A DNA stretch of 64,000 bases, taken from positions 1-64,000 of the forward strand of contig NZ_JWTA01000002.1 of assembly GCF_000813825.1 (NCBI RefSeq). Direction: 5' to 3'. A program made the translations under genes and the position numbers. Source of the stretch: Chryseobacterium taiwanense. GTDB lineage: Bacteria; Bacteroidota; Bacteroidia; Flavobacteriales; Weeksellaceae. Positions 8,952-16,566 of this stretch are shown in pieces. Below the pieces are notes generated by a model. That model did no database searches. It was given only the letters and a program-made list of their open reading frames with translations, and was not told the origin of the DNA. Every line of letters begins with the position of its first letter. Position 1 is the stretch's first letter.

Positions 8952-8953
8952 TT
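8916..8953 (+). terminator. Strong hairpin with T-run on the plus strand
   Basis: A perfect stem of 13 bp or more (ACCTTCTTGCAGGA against TCCTGCAAGAAGGT) followed on the plus strand by nine Ts. On the minus strand the hairpin also sits right after the PNGase-like gene but is followed by As, so it is canonical only for plus-strand transcription. Confidence 0.75.
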
Positions 8954-10616
8954 ATTCATTTCCTAGTAAAACCCCTGAAACGTTCCATGAACTGAAGCTT
9001 GTTCCTTCTGTTGATCCTTGAGGAATTTTTACCTGAATGGTATGTTTTCCGGCTTTTAAATCTCCAAGCGGAATGAAGTTAGGATTGGTAACGGTTCCGG
9101 GACACCAGTTTGATCTGCTTAAATCGGAAGAAGAAAGTCCATCTGCGAAATTTCCGGATGCAGGATTATAGAGACGGTAAGATCCGCAATCTGATCTCCA
9201 TGGTACAAAAGAGAAGGTTGCTTTTCCGTCTAGGAAGATAGAGTTGGCTTTAGGAACAAATTCGTCCCCGTTTTCCCAACCGCCATGACCGGTGGTAATG
9301 TATCTCAACTGAGCATTTTTCAAATCTTTTTTCAAGGTAAATTCTACAAACAATCCTTTATTCTGATTGAACATCGTGGAATAATCCTGTCCTGCCATTT
9401 CCATAATGTTTAATGTATTAAACAAAGGAATTACCGTGTTGTTTTTATATATTGTCTGGTCGCTTTTGTGAATGGTGATTTCCATACTCACTTTGTGACC
9501 ACCTTTATCATAATTCCCGATAAATATTCCGATCCATAATTCTTTTTCCGATAAAGATGGCTTCAATTCGGTTATATCCTGACGATAAGGACTGATGGTT
9601 TGCCAATTTTTATCTTTCAGCTGAATGTGATTGAATTTATTGATTCCGAAAGCTGTAAAAAATCTCATCATCTCAACAGCCGGATTGTAATTTTCCGTAG
9701 CAGCTACTCCAAAATACTGTTTCCCGTTTCCGTTGTCATAAACGGGAAGGGTTTTTGCTCCCTTTTCTAAACCATCGAAGAATGTTTGAGATTTATCCTG
9801 AGGAATAAAAAATACAGTTCCGGTTCTGTCGTAAGCGTCTCCGTTTGATTGTTGCTTTAATTCAACAAAAATATTTTCTCCTTCAGTGATTTTTGGAAAC
9901 TTAATTTTTTTAAGAATGATGGTTCCGTTTGCAAATCGTTTTACGTTTTCATTAGATTTTGAGGCGTCGGAAAAGTTGATGATTTCATTATCAAAAACTT
10001 TTAAAATAGTGAATCTGCTTTTCCAAAGGAGATCTTTGTAGCCTAACTGATCTGTAGAATTAATCGAACCTTTAATAATATTGTCGATATCGGTTTTCTT
10101 AACTTTTTTAATGGAGCTTGCCGTGATCAAAGAGTTTTTATTTCTTTCGATTTCTAAAACAAAGCCAAGATTTTGTCCGATTGTTGAAGGTCCTCCCTGA
10201 ATTTTTAAATCATTGGTATACCAAACTTCAATCGTGTTTGAGTTGATTTTCGTAACTGCTTTTTTACAAGTGTAACCTAAGATTTTCTTGGTTTCATTGG
10301 TGAATTCAAAAGTCTGTTTTCCTACAGATTCTGCATCGGAAGCTGAAATGGTCTCGTTGGGTTTTAAAAATGCGTAAGAAACAACTGTATTTGAAGGCTT
10401 TTCAACCTTGGTAAGTTCAAACGGGAAATCTGCTTTTTGCTCTCGGATTTTATTGTTCAAGATGAAATTTTCCTTTTCATTTGCCCAAACTAACGTTGAA
10501 GGCTGTTCTGTCAATACTTTCCCGTTATAAGAACTGGTATATTGCACTTCATAAGTTTGTGCAAAAGCAAGACCACATAAAAAGGTGAAAAAACTTAATA
10601 AAATTCTTTGATACAT
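8952..10616 (-). CDS. Secreted PNGase F-II-like glycoamidase with GLPGLI-like N-terminal region
   Basis: A 554-residue protein with signal peptide (to about residue 19). The N-terminal half carries a GLPGLI-family signature: GYTCKKA, EVWYTNDLKI, and GQNLGFVLEIER in place of GLPGLILE. The C-terminal half resembles peptide-N4-(N-acetyl-beta-glucosaminyl)asparagine amidase F: TTGHGGWENGDEF, RSDCGSYR and SRSNWCPG, which match the segments around the catalytic core of Elizabethkingia PNGase F. The size fits the longer PNGase F-II type with an extra N-terminal domain. It would remove N-glycans from glycoproteins outside the cell. Activity is inferred, and catalytic acidic residues need alignment. 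Confidence 0.8.
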   Translation of the reverse strand: MYQRILLSFFTFLCGLAFAQTYEVQYTSSYNGKVLTEQPSTLVWANEKENFILNNKIREQKADFPFELTKVEKPSNTVVSYAFLKPNETISASDAESVGKQTFEFTNETKKILGYTCKKAVTKINSNTIEVWYTNDLKIQGGPSTIGQNLGFVLEIERNKNSLITASSIKKVKKTDIDNIIKGSINSTDQLGYKDLLWKSRFTILKVFDNEIINFSDASKSNENVKRFANGTIILKKIKFPKITEGENIFVELKQQSNGDAYDRTGTVFFIPQDKSQTFFDGLEKGAKTLPVYDNGNGKQYFGVAATENYNPAVEMMRFFTAFGINKFNHIQLKDKNWQTISPYRQDITELKPSLSEKELWIGIFIGNYDKGGHKVSMEITIHKSDQTIYKNNTVIPLFNTLNIMEMAGQDYSTMFNQNKGLFVEFTLKKDLKNAQLRYITTGHGGWENGDEFVPKANSIFLDGKATFSFVPWRSDCGSYRLYNPASGNFADGLSSSDLSRSNWCPGTVTNPNFIPLGDLKAGKHTIQVKIPQGSTEGTSFSSWNVSGVLLGNE

Positions 10617-10741
10617 AATTAAAGCTGGTTTTTTACAAAGATAATTTTTAATTTATATTAAGAATATTCTTTATGAATTTTATATCTCTATTAGTATGAA
10701 ATAATTTTAGAAATGTTACGTTCAAACAAAAAATAATAACC

Positions 10742-11683
10742 TTGACTCGAATTTTTCTTCTTTTTATATTTCTGCTATTTTCGGAAATTCTGACTGCTCA
10801 TAAGCCTAAAGTTAAAGTTGCAAACTTTGGAAATGTGAAAACCTTTTATATTTCAGAATTCAACTTTGGTTCTAAAACAGTTTCTTCTGAAGAATTGAAA
10901 ATGGAAATTTTTGGTAAACTTTCCCAGCGTATAGCAGAGAAATATGCTTATAATGACACAATTCTTATAGAAAGAATGACAATGCCTTATTATAATACTA
11001 AAGATTTTTTCATTATTGAGAATGAAAATTCTGCACATAAATTACCATGGTTGAATAATGGTTTTGTTGCAAAAAGCAATAAAAGAGGATTGGCGATTCG
11101 GATTATGAGTTCAAAAATAGAGGTTAAAACGGTTTTAAAATGTGTTGAATACGCAATTTTAAATCAGAAAAAATTAAATCGACATCTTATTACTGTAAAT
11201 TTTCAGTATAATTTAAATGATAAAATACCTTTAGAAGTAAGCCCTGATGATTTTATTAATGAAATTATTGCTAAACCTTCAGGATTGGTTGGAGAATTGA
11301 TGAATACTGAAATTTTATTGCTTAAAGATCAGCAAATCATACAATGGAAAAATGATGAGTTTGTTTTTGGTATAAATACTGAAGGGTTGAAAGATGATAA
11401 TTTATATAAATCACTTTATTCCTCTCATAGAATTCATGATTTTTTATATTATATCGAATCCTATTATTCAGATTATTTTTTAATATTTAAAGACACTAAA
11501 ACTTTTACTTTCTTTAATGGATTACGGGAAAATACTGTAGAGAATCTTAAGGTGGAAACTCAAAGTTGGGAACCTTTTCAACTAATAAAGGAAAAAATTG
11601 GAAGTAGAATAATTTTCTATGATACTCGTGATTATTTCTATTTATATCATGTAAACAAAAAACTACTCCAAAAAATAGAGTAG
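10742..11683 (+). CDS. Secreted hypothetical protein
   Basis: A 313-residue protein that I do not recognise. It starts with TTG (MTRIFLLFIFLLFSEILTAH), giving a convincing signal peptide cleaved around residue 19; no better ATG exists upstream in frame. The mature protein is rich in Asn, Ile, Phe and Lys and strongly AT-biased in codons, with no cysteine-based or catalytic motif I can name. It stands alone on the plus strand between two minus-strand genes and ends in a hairpin that includes its stop codon. Possibly a lineage-specific surface or periplasmic protein. Confidence 0.65.
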   Translation: MTRIFLLFIFLLFSEILTAHKPKVKVANFGNVKTFYISEFNFGSKTVSSEELKMEIFGKLSQRIAEKYAYNDTILIERMTMPYYNTKDFFIIENENSAHKLPWLNNGFVAKSNKRGLAIRIMSSKIEVKTVLKCVEYAILNQKKLNRHLITVNFQYNLNDKIPLEVSPDDFINEIIAKPSGLVGELMNTEILLLKDQQIIQWKNDEFVFGINTEGLKDDNLYKSLYSSHRIHDFLYYIESYYSDYFLIFKDTKTFTFFNGLRENTVENLKVETQSWEPFQLIKEKIGSRIIFYDTRDYFYLYHVNKKLLQKIE

Positions 11684-11686
11684 TTT
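11660..11686 (+). terminator. Hairpin overlapping the stop codon
   Basis: Perfect 9-bp stem AAACTACTC/GAGTAGTTT around a 9-base loop; the stop codon TAG lies in the right arm, and a T-rich tail follows. Probable terminator of the 10742 gene. Confidence 0.55.
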
Positions 11687-11708
11687 ATATATTGTATTTT
11701 CGATTATT

Positions 11709-12914
11709 TTAAGAAACTCTTTCGATCAGAGCCATATAGAATCCGTCATAGCCTTCACTTGGCATTACTTTTTCGTCTTTGATCATTTTGAAGTTCGGAT
11801 TGTTTTTGATGAATTCGTCAACCTGCAAATTGTTTTCAGAAGGTAAGATCGAACAAGTAGCGTACACCATTTTTCCTCCTTTTTTAAGGATTTTAGAATA
11901 ATCCTGAAGAATCTGCTGTTGTTCTTTTTTGATTCTGTCGATAAAATCCTGATCAATTTTCCATTTGCTGTCCGGATTTCTTTTCAATACCCCAAGTCCA
12001 GAACATGGAGCGTCAATCAGCAATCTGTCTGCTTTTTCATGAAGTCTCTTGATTACTTTATTATCAGAAATCATACGTGTTTCGATGTTGTGAGCTCCTG
12101 CTCTTTTTGCACGACGCTTCAATTCTGCCAATTTCCAGTCGAAGATATCTAAAGCAATGATTTGTCCTTTATTTTGCATTAAAGCAGCTAAGTGAAGTGT
12201 TTTTCCACCTGCACCTGCACAAGCATCAACAACTCTTTGTCCTTCTTTTACATCAAGGAAGTATCCGATTTTTTGTGAAGAAGCATCCTGAACCTCAAAC
12301 AATCCTTCTTTAAAAGCTGTGGTAAGGAAAACATTCTTTTTCTCCTCAAGCTGAACAGCATCAGGATAATTTTTGATAGGATAAGAAACGATATTCTCAT
12401 CGGAAAGATCAGAAATAAGCTCTTTTGGTGTCGTTCTCAAAGAGTTTGCTCTTAAAACGGTAGGAGCCTGCTCGTTCAAAGCATGCATCTCTTTTTCCCA
12501 TTTTTCACCTAATTCTTTTTCTAATGTTTCAGCCAACCAATCAGGAATAGAGTGTTCTATTGCTTTTGTAGGAACGGTGTTCTTTTTAAGTTTGGTTAAA
12601 ATATCAGCAATTTTGATCCCATCGAATTCTTCAAACTTTTTATAGTTGGTTTTGCTCCAAAGAAGATAAGCAATGATCAGTTTGTAAACATTATTAGGTT
12701 TTACGCCTTCCCCCATATAGTATTCCAAACGTTTTTTCCAACGGATGATATTATAGAAAATTTCAGAAACAACGGCTCTGTCCTGGCTTCCCCATTTTTT
12801 ATGGGCTTTTAAAAGTCTTTCGATTACTTTATCGGCGTATTTATTTTTCTCGAAAAATGTTTCCTGTAAAGCATCGTGAATTCCGATGGCTAAGTTTCTG
12901 TGAATAAGTTCCAT
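11709..12914 (-). CDS. RsmB/NOP-type RNA cytosine-C5 methyltransferase
   Basis: A 401-residue class I SAM-dependent enzyme. An N-terminal NusB-like helical region (1-120) is followed by the catalytic domain with the SAM loop DACAGAGGKT (230-239), the motif IV DAPCSGLG with Cys304 and the motif VI TCSILPSENN with Cys354. The two cysteines are those used for attack and product release in m5C methyltransferases acting on rRNA or tRNA. RsmB acts on 16S C967; the exact target here is not certain from sequence. A -7-like box lies at 12943-12950. Confidence 0.92.
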   Translation of the reverse strand: MELIHRNLAIGIHDALQETFFEKNKYADKVIERLLKAHKKWGSQDRAVVSEIFYNIIRWKKRLEYYMGEGVKPNNVYKLIIAYLLWSKTNYKKFEEFDGIKIADILTKLKKNTVPTKAIEHSIPDWLAETLEKELGEKWEKEMHALNEQAPTVLRANSLRTTPKELISDLSDENIVSYPIKNYPDAVQLEEKKNVFLTTAFKEGLFEVQDASSQKIGYFLDVKEGQRVVDACAGAGGKTLHLAALMQNKGQIIALDIFDWKLAELKRRAKRAGAHNIETRMISDNKVIKRLHEKADRLLIDAPCSGLGVLKRNPDSKWKIDQDFIDRIKKEQQQILQDYSKILKKGGKMVYATCSILPSENNLQVDEFIKNNPNFKMIKDEKVMPSEGYDGFYMALIERVS

Positions 12915-12977
12915 AAAATTGGGTTCTGCTATTTTGAATCTGCAAAAATACGAAAAATTTAAATTTTATTAGGTTAT

Positions 12978-13056
12978 AAATTATAAGTTATAAATTATGA
13001 GTGGGTTTCAGTCCTATTTTAAATTTCAAATGTGGCGAACTTATAACTTATAATTT
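12978..13056. repeat. Inverted repeat between divergent genes
   Basis: AAATTATAAGTTATAA (12978-12993) recurs inverted at 13041-13056, perfect over 16 bases with a 47-base spacer. The words are low in complexity (TTATAA/AACTTAT), so this may be a decayed intergenic repeat rather than an operator. Confidence 0.45.
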
Positions 13057-13100
13057 TTAACTCATAACTCAAAAACCCTACCTTTGCAAAAATTAAAAAT

Positions 13101-13433
13101 ATGAGTGATACTGTACTTTGTCCGAAATGTAGCTCAGAGTTTACGTATGAGCAGGATGGTTTGATGGTTTGTAGCCAGTGTTTCCATGAATGGGATCCTG
13201 CAGAAGCCGGAAATGATGATAAAATCTTAGACATTAACGGCAACGAACTACAAAATGGTGATTCGGTGATCGTAATGAAAGATCTTCCGGTAAAAGGAGC
13301 ACCAAAACCTGTAAAAGCGGGAACTAAAGTGAAAAATATCCGTCTGAGACCAGACAGTGATCATAATATTGACTGTAAAATTGATGGTTTCGGCGCGATG
13401 GCTTTAAAATCAGAATTTGTGAAAAAGGCATAA
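13101..13433 (+). CDS. yjdM: YjdM (PhnA) zinc-ribbon protein
   Basis: A 110-residue protein with an N-terminal zinc ribbon (CPKCSSEF...CSQCFHEW, residues 8-28) and the C-terminal SH3-like domain with the conserved [15 protein letters not shown] segment. It is full length for the YjdM family, once called PhnA; its function is unknown. A -7 box TACCTTTG at 13079-13086 lies close to the start. It is divergent from the rRNA methyltransferase gene. Confidence 0.93.
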   Translation: MSDTVLCPKCSSEFTYEQDGLMVCSQCFHEWDPAEAGNDDKILDINGNELQNGDSVIVMKDLPVKGAPKPVKAGTKVKNIRLRPDSDHNIDCKIDGFGAMALKSEFVKKA

Positions 13434-13545
13434 AAAAAAGGAAAAAATTGGATAGGGTAATCTTTCAAAGATTCATTGCAGGATTGCTAATTTTATCTTT
13501 AAGGCAGAAAGAGAATTAACCAAAAGTTTCCTTATGCTGTGGAAG

Positions 13546-13595
13546 TACAAATGTAAGAAAAGTTTAAATTCAATTCTTGCATTTGTATTTTTTTT
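13546..13595 (+). terminator. Terminator downstream of yjdM
   Basis: A 14-bp stem (TACAAATGTAAGAA against TTCTTGCATTTGTA, one G-U pair), 14-base loop, then a run of eight Ts. It lies 113 bases after the yjdM stop, leaving an unusually long 3' untranslated stretch. Confidence 0.7.
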
Positions 13596-13645
13596 ATTAA
13601 AATTTTAACAGTATAAGTGTAAGGAAATGTGAAGGTTGGGTTGAT

Positions 13646-14581
13646 TTAAATGAAAGATATTTTGATAGAACTGTTTAGGCTTTTATCTGTATATAAGACA
13701 ATCTCTTTGTTTTTTGCCTTTATTTTATTCCAATAAAAATTTCCGGCAAATCTACTTTCCAACACTTCTGCTTCGATACCGTTTTCAGAAATGCTGATTT
13801 CTTTCGGATAATAAGAGAATTTCTTTAGATCAAAATCGGCAACTTCTGTTTCGTTAAAAATATTCACTTCTCCAAAAAGCTTGGCAACATAAGCATTATA
13901 CGGATTTTTAAATGTGTCTTCCGGATTATCATTTTGAATTAATCGTCCGTTTTGAAGCACAATGATCTGATCCAGCCAAGGAATAATATCCTGAAGCTCA
14001 TGGGTGGAAATAATTAAGGAGATTTTATTTTGTTTTACATAAGAAAAAAGTCTTTCACGAAGTTCAATTTTTCTTGGGAAATCCAGATTACTGAAAGGCT
14101 CATCTAAGATCAAAAGTTTGGGCATAACGGAAAGAGCTCTTGCAATAGCGACTCTTTGTTGTTGCCCGCCACTTAGATATTTTGGTAAAACATTCGCATA
14201 TTCTGATAGTCCGACTACTTCTAGAAGTTCTGTAACTGTTTCTTTTTTCTGGGCTAAATTAATATTAGAAATAAACTTTCCTACATTTTCAGAAACAGTA
14301 GCGTAAGGCATTAAGTCAAAATTCTGAGCGACAAATTTCATTTCGGCTTCTCCGGGAACAAGATTTCCTTTAGGACCCATTAGTTTTTCTCCATCAAAAA
14401 TAATCTCTCCGCTTTCCCAATCCAAAAGACCATAGATCAAACTCAGTAAGGTTGATTTTCCGCATCCGCTTTCTCCTGCCAATGCAATTATTTTACCGGC
14501 TTCAAATTTCAGATTAAGGTTCTGAAACAGAGGTTTTTCTTTTGTATGTGAGAAGTATAAATTGTTTATTTCTAATAGCAT
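13646..14581 (-). CDS. Orphan ABC transporter ATP-binding protein
   Basis: A 311-residue ATPase with Walker A GESGCGKS (36-43), ABC signature LSGGQ (136-140), Walker B LLILDEP (156-162) and an ISTHE switch histidine. The C-terminal 80 residues after the nucleotide-binding domain look like a short regulatory or TOBE-like extension, as in importer ATPases of the molybdate/sulfate/Fe3+ class. No permease or binding protein is adjacent, so substrate and even direction are unknown. It is divergent from the YceI lipoprotein gene. Confidence 0.85.
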   Translation of the reverse strand: MLLEINNLYFSHTKEKPLFQNLNLKFEAGKIIALAGESGCGKSTLLSLIYGLLDWESGEIIFDGEKLMGPKGNLVPGEAEMKFVAQNFDLMPYATVSENVGKFISNINLAQKKETVTELLEVVGLSEYANVLPKYLSGGQQQRVAIARALSVMPKLLILDEPFSNLDFPRKIELRERLFSYVKQNKISLIISTHELQDIIPWLDQIIVLQNGRLIQNDNPEDTFKNPYNAYVAKLFGEVNIFNETEVADFDLKKFSYYPKEISISENGIEAEVLESRFAGNFYWNKIKAKNKEIVLYTDKSLNSSIKISFI

Positions 14582-14656
14582 AGTACAAATGTAATGAAAT
14601 GATATGTTTGAAGGAGCAAAGATTTTTTATTATATTAGCTGTGGTAATGAAAATTT

Positions 14657-15322
14657 ATGAAAATGAAAAAAAAGCTGTTTTTATTGGCGATTCCCACCTT
14701 TCTTGTTGCTGCTGTTGCTGTTTCTTGTAACAAGGAGAAACCATTGACGAGTGAAAGCAATGAAATTGTAACCACTAAAGATGGTAATCAGTTTATTCTC
14801 GACACCCTGAACAGTAGAGTAGAATGGAAAGGATATAAAATTTTAAAATCTGAAAGCACCAGTCATTTCGGAACGATAAAATTTGAAAGCGGAGATGTTA
14901 CAGTAAAAGACGAAAAGCTTGAAAGTGGAAAATTTGTGGCGGATATGAACTCTTTAACGTCTGTTGATTTGAAAGATGATGCAGAGCAGCTGGAGAAATT
15001 AAACGGGCATCTGAAAAGTGGTGACTTTTTTGAAGTTGAAAAATTTCCTACCGCTTCTTATGAAATCACAAAGATTACTCCATTAGCAGAAGGAGATTAT
15101 AATACGCTTTTGGATGGTAATTTGACCATTAAAGGAATTACAAAATCTATTGCCTTTAAAGCGAATGTGTCATTAAAGGATGGAGTAGTAAGTATAGCCA
15201 CTGAGCCTAAAGATATACCGAGAGAAGAATTTGGAGTAAAGTTTCAGGCACCTGCTGAAAACGGGGTGATTAAAGATGAGGTCACATTGCAGATTAATGT
15301 GAAAGCTTTAGAAAAAAAATAA
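14657..15322 (+). CDS. YceI-family lipoprotein
   Basis: A 221-residue YceI-like protein: a signal peptide with lipobox AVSC (Cys24), then the lipocalin-like YceI barrel, with the typical DTLNSRVEWKGYKI start and the GNLTIKGITKSIAF strand. YceI proteins bind isoprenoid-type lipids in the periplasm; the ligand here is unknown. Lipidation at Cys24 predicts a membrane-anchored form. A terminator follows at 15355. Confidence 0.9.
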   Translation: MKMKKKLFLLAIPTFLVAAVAVSCNKEKPLTSESNEIVTTKDGNQFILDTLNSRVEWKGYKILKSESTSHFGTIKFESGDVTVKDEKLESGKFVADMNSLTSVDLKDDAEQLEKLNGHLKSGDFFEVEKFPTASYEITKITPLAEGDYNTLLDGNLTIKGITKSIAFKANVSLKDGVVSIATEPKDIPREEFGVKFQAPAENGVIKDEVTLQINVKALEKK

Positions 15323-15354
15323 TTTTTTTATTAAGATAAAATAAGTGATTATAG

Positions 15355-15384
15355 TCTGCCCCTGAAAAGAGGCAGATTTTTTTT
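15355..15384 (+). terminator. Terminator after the yceI-like gene
   Basis: Stem TCTGCCCCT/AGAGGCAGA (one mismatch), loop GAAA, then eight Ts. Confidence 0.8.
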
Positions 15385-15452
15385 AACAGTTTAAGGAAAA
15401 TTATTCCGTTGAAAAATCGTATTTTTGCAAAACATTTTGAAAGGGTAAAACA

Positions 15453-16463
15453 ATGATAGAAAAGATAGAAGAATTACTAGTTGAAGTAAACAGCTTCAGT
15501 ACCACATCAAAAGAAGAAATTGAAAACTTCCGAATTAAGTACAATGGTAAAAAAGGAATTCTGAACGATTTTTTTGAAAAATTTAAAGAAGTTCCGAACG
15601 ACCAAAAGAAAGAATTTGGACAAAAGATCAATACGCTTAAGAACGCGGTTAATGTAAAGTTGGAGGATTTAAAAAATTCTTCCGCATCTTCTATTATCTT
15701 AGAGAAAGAGGATTTAACAAGACCGGCTTTCCCATTAGATTTAGGTTCAAGACACCCAATCAACTTGGTGAAAAATAGAATTATTGAAATCTTTAAATCG
15801 ATCGGTTTTGCTGTTGCAGACGGACCGGAAATTGAAGATGATTGGCATAACTTTACCGCATTGAACCTACCGGAATATCATCCGGCAAGAGATATGCAGG
15901 ATACGTTCTTTATCGAACAGAATCCTGATATTTTGTTGAGAACGCACACTTCTTCGGTTCAGATCCGTTATATGGAAGAAAATCAGCCGCCGATCAGAAT
16001 TTTGTCTCCGGGAAGAGTATTCCGTAATGAAGCGGTTTCTTCACGTTCGCACTGTATTTTCCATCAGATTGAAGGGTTATATATTGATGAGAATGTAAGC
16101 TTTGCAGATTTAAAGCAGACGATCCAGTTCTTTACCACTGAGCTTTTTGGAAAATCGAAAATCAGATTGAGACCTTCTTATTTCCCTTTCACAGAGCCAA
16201 GTGCTGAAATTGATGTATATTGGGGATTGAATTCTGAAACTGATTACAGAATTACAAAAGGAACGGGATGGTTGGAAATCATGGGTTGCGGAATGGTAGA
16301 TCCTGCCGTTTTGAAAAACGTAAACATTGATGCTGATAAATATTCAGGATACGCTTTCGGAATGGGTATTGAAAGAATTGTAATGCTTCTTTACCAAATG
16401 AGCGACATCAGAATGTTCTTTGAAAATGATATCAGAACGTTGGAACAGTTTAAAACATTATAA
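15453..16463 (+). CDS. pheS: Phenylalanine--tRNA ligase alpha subunit
   Basis: A 336-residue class II synthetase subunit. An N-terminal coiled coil (about 1-85) for tRNA binding precedes the catalytic core with motif 2 [12 protein letters not shown] (189-200) and motif 3 [11 protein letters not shown] near residue 305. Together with PheT it charges tRNA-Phe. The pheT gene is not adjacent, which is common in Bacteroidetes. A -7 box TATTTTTG lies at 15420-15427. A terminator follows directly, so it is monocistronic. Confidence 0.98.
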   Translation: MIEKIEELLVEVNSFSTTSKEEIENFRIKYNGKKGILNDFFEKFKEVPNDQKKEFGQKINTLKNAVNVKLEDLKNSSASSIILEKEDLTRPAFPLDLGSRHPINLVKNRIIEIFKSIGFAVADGPEIEDDWHNFTALNLPEYHPARDMQDTFFIEQNPDILLRTHTSSVQIRYMEENQPPIRILSPGRVFRNEAVSSRSHCIFHQIEGLYIDENVSFADLKQTIQFFTTELFGKSKIRLRPSYFPFTEPSAEIDVYWGLNSETDYRITKGTGWLEIMGCGMVDPAVLKNVNIDADKYSGYAFGMGIERIVMLLYQMSDIRMFFENDIRTLEQFKTL

Positions 16464-16469
16464 AAAATC

Positions 16470-16497
16470 AACCCTCCGAAATTTTCGGAGGGTTTTT
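16470..16497 (+). terminator. Terminator after pheS
   Basis: Perfect 11-bp stem AACCCTCCGAA/TTCGGAGGGTT, loop ATT, T-run. Confidence 0.9.
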
Positions 16498-16566
16498 GTT
16501 TTTAATTACTGACCTAAGAAACAAAACGTAATTAAAAACTGTATTCATAAAAAATTACTTCGGTTA

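Noticed and set aside
12978..13056. 16-bp inverted repeat as an operator for yjdM
   Set aside because: Built from low-complexity TTATAA words that are common in such AT-rich gaps; kept only as a repeat.
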